A DNA stretch of 17,725 nucleotides from UBA5216 sp963924885 (GTDB lineage Bacteria > Pseudomonadota > Gammaproteobacteria > Burkholderiales > SG8-41). Position 1 is the first letter of the stretch. Each line of letters starts with the position of its first letter. Below, piece by piece: positions 1 through 6,674 of this stretch. The DNA is taken from the NCBI GenBank assembly GCA_963924885.1, contig CAWUUY010000141.1, positions 1-17,725 on the forward strand, written 5' to 3'. The notes below the pieces were generated by a model. It ran no database searches and was not told where the DNA came from. It was given only the letters and a program-made list of their open reading frames with translations. A program made the translations under genes and the position numbers.

Positions 1-282
1 GATGGTGTTGGCGGCGGCGGTTTTGTCACCGCCGGCGCGCAGCAGATACTCCGACAACACAAAGTGCCAGATGTCGATCAGCTCGATGCGCAATTGCGGC
101 ATGTCAGGCGACTGCTTTTTCCACCATTTCCAGCCGTAATGCTCCAACGCCTCGGTTGCCTCGACCAGCACCGCGCGCAAGTAAGCGTGGCGTTTGGCGA
201 GCCAGTCGGCGTCGATTTTTTTGTTCATGCTCTCTTGCAGTTCCAGCATGGCCAGCAGCATGCCGGGGTTGGGCGCGTTCAT
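1..282 (-). CDS. dUTP diphosphatase, all-alpha (dimeric) type, C-terminus outside the window
   Basis: Predicted to hydrolyse dUTP to dUMP and pyrophosphate in the cytosol, keeping uracil out of DNA and feeding dTMP synthesis. The 94 visible residues start MNAPNPGMLLAMLELQ. They carry the family's metal-site pattern: an E-x-x-E-like stretch (VEATEALEHYGWKWWKK, about residues 40-57) and then an ELIDIWHFVLSEYLL segment (about 68-82) with the second acidic cluster. This matches the MazG-like dUTPase_2 family and not the trimeric beta-type Dut. The ATG at 282-280 has a good AAGGA ribosome site just upstream. The gene is divergent from the exonuclease gene starting near 368. The frame is open to base 1, so the C-terminal part, roughly half of a usual protein of this family, is missing only because the window ends. 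Family call is by eye but the motif is distinctive. Confidence 0.85.
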   Translation of the reverse strand, partial: MNAPNPGMLLAMLELQESMNKKIDADWLAKRHAYLRAVLVEATEALEHYGWKWWKKQSPDMPQLRIELIDIWHFVLSEYLLRAGGDKTAAANTI

Positions 283-367
283 GAGGTTCCTTCAGTGTCG
301 GTTCGCAATGGCGGCGATTATCGCTGTTTACCCGAACCCTCACAATTGCGTTACCCTGCGCGGCGAC

Positions 368-1012
368 ATGAACCCCACATCCGAAAACGCTATGGACCAT
401 CTGCCCGCCGGCATCGCGCGATCCATTTCGCGCGAGGACTTGGCCAACCTGCCGATCAACCGTTATCACGGCACGGTGCATCTGGTGACGTCAGCGCATG
501 AAGTTGCACAGGCGCTGGCGGATATCCGCCAGGAGCGCGTGACCGGCTTTGATACCGAAACGCGCCCGTCGTTTCGCAAGGGCGAGTTTCATTTGCCGTG
601 CCTCGTGCAAGTGGCGACCGCGCGCGCGGTGTATCTGTTTCCGTTGCGCCACACCGAAGCGTTCCCCGCGTTGACCGAACTGCTGTTCGAGGTGCGCATC
701 GCCAAGGCCGGCGTGGCGCTGGCGGACGACTTGCGCACGTTGAAAGCGGTGTTTCCGTTCCACGAGAAACACATGGTTGATCTGGGCAAAGTGGCACGTA
801 GCCGCGGGCTGGAACAAACCGGCGTGCGCAATCTTGCCGCGATCTTTCTGGGCTTCCGCATCCCCAAGGGCGCGCGCACCTCGAACTGGGCCGCGCCACG
901 TTTGACCGAGGCGCAGGTGACGTATGCGGCTACGGATGCCTGGGTTTGTCGCGAGCTATATTTGCGGATGGAAGAACTGCGGTTATTACCGCAGGTGCAT
1001 TCAGCGGCGTGA
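368..1012 (+). CDS. DEDDy-type 3'-5' exonuclease domain protein (RNase D/WRN-like)
   Basis: Single-domain 3'-5' exonuclease of 214 residues, expected to use two metal ions to trim RNA or DNA from the 3' end. All three exonuclease motifs are visible: Exo I as FDTETRP (D-x-E), Exo II as the D in VALADDLRTL, and Exo III as YAATDAWVCRELYLRM (Y-x3-D, which makes it DEDDy). It lacks the C-terminal HRDC domains of true RNase D, so it resembles the short stand-alone exonucleases of proteobacteria. The substrate cannot be told. The frame is open back to 194, but that part overlaps the dUTPase gene and does not look like protein. The ATG at 368 is chosen, with ATG 392 an equally possible start since neither has a clear Shine-Dalgarno. 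It ends 8 bases before the convergent dehydrogenase stop. Confidence 0.82.
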   Translation: MNPTSENAMDHLPAGIARSISREDLANLPINRYHGTVHLVTSAHEVAQALADIRQERVTGFDTETRPSFRKGEFHLPCLVQVATARAVYLFPLRHTEAFPALTELLFEVRIAKAGVALADDLRTLKAVFPFHEKHMVDLGKVARSRGLEQTGVRNLAAIFLGFRIPKGARTSNWAAPRLTEAQVTYAATDAWVCRELYLRMEELRLLPQVHSAA

Positions 1013-1020
1013 TCGCCGTC

Positions 1021-2019
1021 CTAGAACTTCTGCACATTAAACATCGCCTCTCCCCGCGCCCAATGCCCAAAGTTGGCGATGAACATTTCTGCGCAACGCG
1101 GTTCGTTTCCGGTGGAGGCCGAGGCGTTGTGCGGGGAGATGATGACGTTGGGCAGGTCCCATAACGGCGAATCGGCGGGCAGGGGTTCCGGCACGTGAGC
1201 ATCCAGCGACGCGCCGCCGAGTTGTCCGCTTTTTAGCGCGGCGATCATGGCGTCTTGATCGACGACTTCACCGCGAGCGATATTGATGAGCTTTGCGCCT
1301 TTTTTCATGCGCTTGAAGGCGTCGGCGTTGATAAGGTTTTCGGTTTCCTTGGTCAACGGGCAGCACAGCATGATCCAGTCCGCGCGAGGGTAAAGTTCTG
1401 GCAAATTTTCGGGCGGGTGCAATTCGTCCGCGGTGTCGTCGGCCTGCTTCGGGGTGCGGCGCACGCCGATTACCTTGAGGCCGAAGGCTTGCGCGTAGAC
1501 CGCGACCTTTTTGCCGATGGCGCCCACGCCGATAAGCAGCAGGGTTTGTCCGCGCAGATCGTTGGGTAAGCCCGCGCCGCGCAGCGGTTTCCATTCGTGC
1601 TTGGCCTGGCCGCGGATGTGGCTACCAAAGCCACGCGCGAGCATCAGCAGGCCGGTGATGCCGGTTTGCGCCACGGGCTCGGCATTGGAGCCGGTGGAAC
1701 TGGTGGTAATCACTCCTTTGGCATTGAGTTCGCTTACATACAACTGCTGGCCGATGCCGGAACTGGTGTAATGCACCCATTTCAGATTCGGCAGCTTGAG
1801 CAGCGCGTCGGTGTAAGCGCCGTAAAGCTGTTCGTCGAAACGCATGTCGCGGTCAAGAAAAATGCAGGTCACGAGGGCGCATTTCTCGGGCGAGAGACGC
1901 GCGCCTTTGTCGGCGGGTAGCGTCATGAGGGTAACGGGCTTTGCGGCGGCGTCGCCAACGGCTTTGAAGGCGGCGCCGAATTGGGCGATGAATTCTTTGG
2001 AGACGAGGGCAGTTGTCAT
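1021..2019 (-). CDS. D-2-hydroxyacid dehydrogenase (NAD(P)-dependent)
   Basis: Interconverts a 2-oxoacid and a D-2-hydroxyacid with NAD(P)H in the cytosol. The 332 residues show the Rossmann motif GVGAIG at 164-169. The catalytic Arg is in NIARG (R249), the Glu in HVPEPL (E278) and the His in ISPHNAS (H297). The short Glu-to-His distance of 19 residues recalls the GhrA-type glyoxylate/hydroxypyruvate reductases more than lactate dehydrogenase, where it is about 32. The basic residues after the Rossmann beta2 strand (GVRRTPK) fit NADPH preference. It is the last gene of a five-gene minus-strand group, 41 bases after the TctC gene. The ATG at 2019 has no evident Shine-Dalgarno. The actual substrate is unknown. 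Confidence 0.85.
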   Translation of the reverse strand: MTTALVSKEFIAQFGAAFKAVGDAAAKPVTLMTLPADKGARLSPEKCALVTCIFLDRDMRFDEQLYGAYTDALLKLPNLKWVHYTSSGIGQQLYVSELNAKGVITTSSTGSNAEPVAQTGITGLLMLARGFGSHIRGQAKHEWKPLRGAGLPNDLRGQTLLLIGVGAIGKKVAVYAQAFGLKVIGVRRTPKQADDTADELHPPENLPELYPRADWIMLCCPLTKETENLINADAFKRMKKGAKLINIARGEVVDQDAMIAALKSGQLGGASLDAHVPEPLPADSPLWDLPNVIISPHNASASTGNEPRCAEMFIANFGHWARGEAMFNVQKF

Positions 2020-2060
2020 TTTTTTGTGTTGGGCATTTGGGGTTCAGGGCGAGGAGTGTG

Positions 2061-3029
2061 TCATTCGGCTTTCATGCCGCGTTCTTTTATCACCTTGCCC
2101 CACTTTTCGATTTCCTTTTTCAGATGCGCGGTGAATTCATCCGGCGTGCTGGCGATGATTTCCAGTCCGCTGTCGTTGAAGCGTTTGATGTGGTCGGGGT
2201 TAGCGAGTGATTTTTTGATGCGGTCAGATAAGGACGCGGCGATGGCGCGCGGCGTGTTTTTCGGTGCGAGTAGGCCTTGCCAGGTGGTGAATTCATAGCC
2301 GGGCAGGGTTTCGCTTATGGCGGGCACGTTGGGCAACTGCGGCACGCGCTTGGCGCTGGTGACGCCGAGCGCGCGCAGTTTGCCGCTGCGCACATGCGGC
2401 AGCGTGTCCGGCAGCGCGGGAAAGCCGATGCCGACTTCGCCGGATAAGGCGGCGATCATCGCCGGACCGCCGCCCTTGAAGTGGATCACCGAGATGTTGG
2501 TTTTGGCGAGGTAGTTGAACAGCTCGCCTGCGATATGCGGATTGGTCCCGGGGCCAGCGGAACCGTAGTTGAGCAGGTTACCGCGTGATTTCGCCAGATC
2601 AACCAGTTCGCGTATGGTTTTGGCGGGCAGTGAGGGATGCACGATGCATGCCGTGGCGGTGGCGGTCAGCAGCGATAGCGGCACGAAATCGCGCAGCGGA
2701 TCGTACGGCACTTTGCTGTAAAGAAACTGATTGGTGACCAGCGGTATGGTGTTAACCACCAGCGTGTAACCATCGCCCGGCGCGTTGGCCGCGATCTCCA
2801 TGCCGATGTTGCCGGAGGCGCCGCTGCGGTTATCGACCACAAATGTTTGGCCAAAGCTTTCGGTCAAGCGCGCGGCAATCAGGCGTCCGACCGTATCCAC
2901 GCTGCCTCCGGGCGGAAACGGCGCGATGATGCGCACGGTTTTCAAGGGATAGTTATCGATGGCGGCCTGCGCGAAACACAGGGTTGGCGCGAGTAGTGTA
3001 AGGTATATCGTAAGTATTTGTTTTAACAT
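2061..3029 (-). CDS. TctC/Bug-family periplasmic substrate-binding protein (second of two)
   Basis: Periplasmic binding protein of the tripartite tricarboxylate transporter family, 322 residues. It has a Sec signal peptide (hydrophobic core ILTIYLTLLAPTLCFA, cleavage probably after CFA). Family hallmarks follow: VRIIAPFPPGGSVDTVGR near residue 32, FVVDNRSGASGNIG near 74, then PGDGYTL. The usual ligands are carboxylates or amides held by two bridging waters. The specificity of this copy is not readable. No TctA/TctB membrane genes lie nearby, which is normal for the expanded orphan Bug proteins of betaproteobacteria. The start ATG is 5 bases after the stop of the preceding TctC gene, with a GGAG overlapping that stop, so the two are probably translationally coupled. 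Its first codons contain a 21-base AT-rich string repeated in the reductase gene near 10334. Confidence 0.9.
   Translation of the reverse strand: MLKQILTIYLTLLAPTLCFAQAAIDNYPLKTVRIIAPFPPGGSVDTVGRLIAARLTESFGQTFVVDNRSGASGNIGMEIAANAPGDGYTLVVNTIPLVTNQFLYSKVPYDPLRDFVPLSLLTATATACIVHPSLPAKTIRELVDLAKSRGNLLNYGSAGPGTNPHIAGELFNYLAKTNISVIHFKGGGPAMIAALSGEVGIGFPALPDTLPHVRSGKLRALGVTSAKRVPQLPNVPAISETLPGYEFTTWQGLLAPKNTPRAIAASLSDRIKKSLANPDHIKRFNDSGLEIIASTPDEFTAHLKKEIEKWGKVIKERGMKAE
3006..3026. repeat. AT-rich dispersed 21-mer, copy A (core TAAGTATTTGTTTT)
   Basis: This 21-base string is identical to 10324-10344. Here it covers codons 2-8 of a TctC gene. There it lies mid-gene in an aldo/keto reductase in another reading frame, so protein homology does not explain it. 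Shorter versions occur at 9087-9100 and 14907-14914. The function is unknown. Confidence 0.6.
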
Positions 3030-3034
3030 TGTTT

Positions 3035-4087
3035 TTACTCCGCTTTAATGCCTGCTACTTTAACCACCTTGCCCCATTTTTCCAGTTCCTGCTTGAGGAA
3101 GGTATCGAACTCGGCGGGCTTCATGGTGTTGATGTCGAGCGACAGATTGCCGAGTTTGACGCGCACATCCGGCGAGTGCATCGCGTCCAGCGCGGCCTTG
3201 TGCAAAGTGCCCAGTAAATCCGGCGGCAGCCGCGCGGGGGCGAACAGACCAAACCAGTTGGTGATGATCATGCCGCCGATGGCGTTTTCTTCAAAAGTGG
3301 GCACGTCGGGCAGCGCGGGCGAACGCTTGGCGCTGCTGATGCCAAGTGCGCGCAGCCGCGCGCCGCGCACATGCGTCACGACCCCCGGCAGCGTGGGAAA
3401 CGCCGCGTGCATTTGTCCGCCGAGCACGTCGCCGGTGGCGATGCTGATGCTTTTGTAAGGCACGTGCGTCAAATTCACGCGGGTGGAAAGTTTGAACAAC
3501 TCGCCCGCCAGTTGCGTGATCGAACCGCTGCCGCCGGAGCCGTAATTAAACTTGCCGGGCTGCGCGGCCGCCGCGGCGACGAATTCCTTCACGTTCTGAT
3601 ACGGCAGGCCGTTATGGATCACCAGCGCCTGCGGCGCGCTGGCGAGCAGCGTGATGGCGGTGAAATCCTTGATCGGATCGTAGGGTATCGTCTTCAACAC
3701 ATGCACGTTGATGGTGTGCGGCGAATCGCCGATCAGCAGCGTGTAGCCATCGGGCGCCGCACGCACCACGATCTCGCGCCCGAGCGAACCCGATGCTCCG
3801 GGGCGGTTGTCGATGACGAACTGCTGTTTCAAATTTTCGCCGAGTTTTTGCCCCACGATGCGCCCCACGGCGTCCGATGAGCCGCCAGGGGAATACGGAA
3901 TGATGACACGCACCGGGCGTTGCGGGTAATTGGCTTGGGCTGCGGTGGCGAGTAGCAGCACTGCCGCGGAAAGTAGCCCGGATGAAGCGTAGCGTAATCC
4001 GGGGAGCGAGCGTGGCCGTCCTGGAATACGCTGTGCTACTTCCGGGCTACGGATACGCTTGCTGAATGGCGTGTAGTGACTTTGCAT
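3035..4087 (-). CDS. TctC/Bug-family periplasmic substrate-binding protein with a REP doublet in its leader
   Basis: Second Bug-type solute-binding protein, 350 residues, with VRVIIPYSPGGSSDAVGR, QFVIDNRPGASGSLGRE and PDGYTLLIGDSPHTIN as family signatures. It is a tandem paralogue of the following gene. The ATG at 4087 lies 4 bases after the hydrolase stop, and an AGGAG lies 13 bases upstream of it, so it belongs to the same transcript. The frame is open upstream to 4174 but that part lies inside the hydrolase gene. The N-terminus is odd: about 26 codons between MQSHYTPFSKR and the hydrophobic core SAAVLLLATAAQA are made by two inverted REP repeats (3973-4050). The leader therefore has an unusually long, Arg/Pro-rich n-region. 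No ATG, GTG or TTG start lies between the repeat and the core that would leave a normal leader. Export efficiency may be affected. Confidence 0.86.
   Translation of the reverse strand: MQSHYTPFSKRIRSPEVAQRIPGRPRSLPGLRYASSGLLSAAVLLLATAAQANYPQRPVRVIIPYSPGGSSDAVGRIVGQKLGENLKQQFVIDNRPGASGSLGREIVVRAAPDGYTLLIGDSPHTINVHVLKTIPYDPIKDFTAITLLASAPQALVIHNGLPYQNVKEFVAAAAAQPGKFNYGSGGSGSITQLAGELFKLSTRVNLTHVPYKSISIATGDVLGGQMHAAFPTLPGVVTHVRGARLRALGISSAKRSPALPDVPTFEENAIGGMIITNWFGLFAPARLPPDLLGTLHKAALDAMHSPDVRVKLGNLSLDINTMKPAEFDTFLKQELEKWGKVVKVAGIKAE
3973..4050. repeat. REP doublet (REPIN-like) inside a coding sequence
   Basis: Two 31-base elements lie in inverted orientation (3973-4003 and 4020-4050) with a 16-base spacer. 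Each starts with the tetranucleotide GTAG followed by an imperfect palindrome: stem CCCGGAT/ATCCGGG with loop GAAGCGTAGCG in the first copy. The copies agree at 25 of 31 positions. A GTAG head plus palindrome, in inverted pairs, is the known layout of REP elements moved by REP-associated tyrosine transposases (RAYT). The unit is 78 bases, exactly 26 codons, and stays open in the reading frame of the TctC gene. No RAYT gene is in the window. Confidence 0.8.
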
Positions 4088-4091
4088 GGGC

Positions 4092-5264
4092 TTACAACCG
4101 CTCCTCGATCCAGTCAGCAATGTAATCAATACCGACCTGCCGGTTGTCGGCCTGCGCGTGGTAATGGCCGCCATCTTCTTCGGTGAGGATTTTTAGGTGT
4201 TTGTCTTTGGATGCCAATGCTTCATAGAGCTTGTGCGCGTTGGCGACCGGCACCACGGTGTCGTTCGCCGCATGCACGATGATGAACGGGTTGGTGATTT
4301 TGTCCGCGACGCCTTCGAGCGAAAACTTTTTGGCTTTTTCCAGCGCGGTGTTGGCGCCGTCCGGGTCGTCCATGCAGCCCATGATCCAGCGGAAGTGAAA
4401 CGCCGATTGCGGCGTGCCTTTGGGGTCGGCGTCCTGTCGGCGCTTGATGTCACGCTGCCAGCCGTACAAATCCCAGTGCAGGGCGCTCATGGCAATGCCG
4501 CCGCGGTAACGCTTCTCGAAGGCGGCGACGCGCGAGGCGTAGTAGCCGCCGAAGCTGTAGCCCATCACGAACACACGCGATGCGTCCACATCGGGGCGCG
4601 CCGCCACGAAGTCATAGGCGGGCGTGCCGGCGACCTCGTAATCGTGGCGTGCATACAGTTCGCGCAGGCGCAGTGACTCGCCTTGTCCCGGGCCGTCGAT
4701 GGCGAGCGTGTTCCAGCCGCGCGTGGCGAATTCCAGTCCGGCGAACAGCACGCTCATCTCCTTGCAGTTATCCATGCCGTTGAATACCACGATGGTGGGG
4801 GCGCGTGCGGCGTTGGTGTTCAGCGCCTTCATGAAAAACGCCGGGAGTGACTTACTTTCGAATGGGACTTCTACACGCTCCGCGTTCGGATAGCGCCGCA
4901 GGATGCCCTTGGTCTGGCAGTCGATGGCGATGCGGCCCATTTCGCGCTTATCTGGGCCAGGCTGGATAAACCGCTCGGCAGTGAAGTAGTACATGCCCGC
5001 GCGCAGGTAATAACTGCCCGCGCTCATGCGGCGGCCGGCGGCTTCCAGCGCATCGGCGCGCTGATGCAGGCGCTTGGCCATGGCGCTCCATTCCTCCCAC
5101 CAGGCTTGCGGCTCGGCCTGGCGCGCGCGCAGTTTTTCGCAGACAGCGTCGATTTCACCCAGCGCCACCGCGCCGTAGGGCGCCATGCCTTTGGTGACGA
5201 GGATGGCGTTGGACCACACCATGTTACCGGTTATATGTTCTATCCAGGGGGTGTTTACGGGCAT
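4092..5264 (-). CDS. alpha/beta hydrolase with helical N-terminal cap (2,6-dihydroxypseudooxynicotine hydrolase-like)
   Basis: Cytosolic serine hydrolase of 390 residues. The nucleophile elbow is GYSFGG (S237). The acid is probably D325 in HAANDTVVPV and the base H357 or H359 in DGGHYH. The GMDNCKEM segment near 172-180 fits the oxyanion strand. The first 130 residues are mostly helical (Trp- and Ala-rich) and fit the N-terminal cap of the FrsA/DUF1100-like and C-C-bond-cleaving dihydroxypseudooxynicotine hydrolase group, which would make a C-C, ester or amide bond the target. The true substrate is unknown. It lies 33 bases after the aminotransferase and 4 bases before the first TctC gene. 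Its grouping with two carboxylate-binding proteins and a hydroxyacid dehydrogenase suggests uptake and breakdown of an organic acid or amide. The ATG at 5264 has only a weak ribosome site. Confidence 0.8.
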   Translation of the reverse strand: MPVNTPWIEHITGNMVWSNAILVTKGMAPYGAVALGEIDAVCEKLRARQAEPQAWWEEWSAMAKRLHQRADALEAAGRRMSAGSYYLRAGMYYFTAERFIQPGPDKREMGRIAIDCQTKGILRRYPNAERVEVPFESKSLPAFFMKALNTNAARAPTIVVFNGMDNCKEMSVLFAGLEFATRGWNTLAIDGPGQGESLRLRELYARHDYEVAGTPAYDFVAARPDVDASRVFVMGYSFGGYYASRVAAFEKRYRGGIAMSALHWDLYGWQRDIKRRQDADPKGTPQSAFHFRWIMGCMDDPDGANTALEKAKKFSLEGVADKITNPFIIVHAANDTVVPVANAHKLYEALASKDKHLKILTEEDGGHYHAQADNRQVGIDYIADWIEERL

Positions 5265-5297
5265 GAGTCTGCTTTCGTTGTTAGAGGTTGAGAGAGT

Positions 5298-6455
5298 TCA
5301 GATTTTACGAAGTATCGCCGCGCCTTTGGCCAGCGTTGCTTCCGACTTGGCAAAGCAAAATCGCAGCACGCGGTGCGCGGGCGGTTCGCGGTAGAACACC
5401 GACACCGGTATCGACGCGATGCCGTGTTCGCGGGTCAGTCGTATGGCGAGGTCGGTGTCACGTTCGTCGCTAATGGCGCTGTAATCGAGATTCTGGAAAA
5501 ACGTGCCGCGCGAGGGCAGGGGCTTGAAGCGCGAGCCTTTTAATCCCTCCAGAAAGAAATCACGTTTCTGTTGATAGAACGCGGCGAGCGAGAGATAGGC
5601 GTCTTTGTTTTTCAGGTAATCGGCAAACGCATACTGCACCGGGCCGTTGCTGACGAAGGCGTTGAACTGATGCACCTTGCGAAATTCTAACATCAGGTTT
5701 TTCGGCGCCATGGCGTAGCCCATTTTCCAGCCGGTGACAGCGTAGGTTTTGCCGAAGGAATTGACCACGAAGCTGCGCTCGGCCAGCCCCGGAAAACGCG
5801 CCACGCTCTGATGCTGGTGGCCGTCGTAAATCAGGTGTTCGTAGACTTCATCGCTGGCGACGATGATGTCGGTGTCGCGCAGCAGGCTTTCGAGCATGCG
5901 CAGGTCTTCGCCGGAAAGCACGCTCGCGGTGGGGTTGTTCGGCGTATTCAAAATCATCATGCGCGTTTTGGGTGTGATGGCGTTTTTGACCGCCTCCCAA
6001 TCGATGCTGTAGTCGGGGTAGCGCATTTGCACGTACACCGGCTTGCCACCATTGACTTCCACCGCCGGGCAGTAGCTGTCGTAGGCCGGCTCGAACAAAA
6101 TCACTTCGTCGCCGGGACTGACAAAGGCGGTGACGGCGGTAAATATCGCGTAGGTGGCGCCGGGCGTCACCGTGATTTCATGCTCGGGATCGTAGCTCGC
6201 GCCGTAGAGAAACTGCATTTTCTCGGCCAGCGCTTCGCGCAAGCCCATAATGCCGGCCATCGGCGGATATTGATTCAAGCCCGCGTTGACGTATTTGCAG
6301 AACAGCGCGCGCAGTTCCGGCGCGCAATCAAAATCAGGAAAGCCCTGCGACAGATTAATCGCCTGGTGATCGGCGGCGAGTTTCGACATCACGGTGAAGA
6401 TCGTGGTGCCGATGTTGGGGAGCTTGGAGGGGATGGGGCGGGGGTAGGCGCGCAT
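5298..6455 (-). CDS. ybdL: PLP-dependent methionine aminotransferase (YbdL-like)
   Basis: Class I/II fold-type I aminotransferase, 385 residues. It probably moves the amino group between methionine (or aromatic amino acids) and 2-oxoacids such as 4-methylthio-2-oxobutanoate. Visible signatures are INLSQGFPDFDC (about 33-44), the NTPNNPT loop (near 170), SDEVYEH (near 201) with the PLP-contacting Asp and Tyr, the Schiff-base lysine K236 in SFGKTYAVTGWK, and the carboxylate-binding Arg in VLRFCFAK near the C-terminus. From memory, long stretches match E. coli YbdL closely, so the symbol is given by similarity and not by proven orthology. It is the first gene of the five-gene minus-strand group. 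The ATG at 6455 has at best an AAGAAA-like ribosome site. The ORF is intact. Confidence 0.85.
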   Translation of the reverse strand: MRAYPRPIPSKLPNIGTTIFTVMSKLAADHQAINLSQGFPDFDCAPELRALFCKYVNAGLNQYPPMAGIMGLREALAEKMQFLYGASYDPEHEITVTPGATYAIFTAVTAFVSPGDEVILFEPAYDSYCPAVEVNGGKPVYVQMRYPDYSIDWEAVKNAITPKTRMMILNTPNNPTASVLSGEDLRMLESLLRDTDIIVASDEVYEHLIYDGHQHQSVARFPGLAERSFVVNSFGKTYAVTGWKMGYAMAPKNLMLEFRKVHQFNAFVSNGPVQYAFADYLKNKDAYLSLAAFYQQKRDFFLEGLKGSRFKPLPSRGTFFQNLDYSAISDERDTDLAIRLTREHGIASIPVSVFYREPPAHRVLRFCFAKSEATLAKGAAILRKI

Positions 6456-6493
6456 GATTCAGTCGAGTTTTCTTAATTGCACAGAGTTAGAAA

Positions 6494-6563
6494 TGAACTG
6501 TGTCACTGCAACGCATGCCCCTTCCCCCTGAACGGGCGGGGACCAAATAAGTGGCACAGTTCA
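6494..6563. repeat. 70-base element with 14-base terminal inverted repeats
   Basis: TGAACTGTGTCACT (6494-6507) is mirrored by the complement of AGTGGCACAGTTCA (6550-6563), matching at 13 of 14 positions. The interior has a C-run/G-run pair (CCCC...GGGG) that can extend the fold. It lies between fusA and the aminotransferase gene, upstream of the latter. It could be a tiny MITE-like remnant or a regulatory cruciform. No flanking target duplication is obvious. Confidence 0.5.
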
Positions 6564-6614
6564 ATTAACCGGCGTGGTTTGTATTTTAGTGCATCACCGG
6601 GCGGGTTCCGTACG

Positions 6615-6642
6615 AAAAAAGGCCGGAGTCTCCTCCGGCCTT
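6615..6642 (-). terminator. Rho-independent terminator of fusA
   Basis: On the minus strand a perfect 10-bp stem (AAGGCCGGAG with CTCCGGCCTT, 4-base loop, 6619-6642) is followed by a run of six T (6620-6615), then CG. It begins 33 bases after the fusA stop. It should separate fusA from the aminotransferase operon, which would then need its own promoter in 6456-6614. Confidence 0.9.
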
Positions 6643-6674
6643 CTCGTCTGTCACGTATGGTATTGGAAAGACGG

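Noticed and set aside
194..367. Upstream extension of the exonuclease ORF
   Set aside because: The extra 58 residues overlap the dUTPase gene antisense and do not resemble the exonuclease family's N-terminus.
4088..4174. Start of the first TctC protein at 4174
   Set aside because: This segment lies inside the hydrolase gene. The ATG at 4087, four bases after the hydrolase stop, has an AGGAG upstream and leads directly to the signal peptide.
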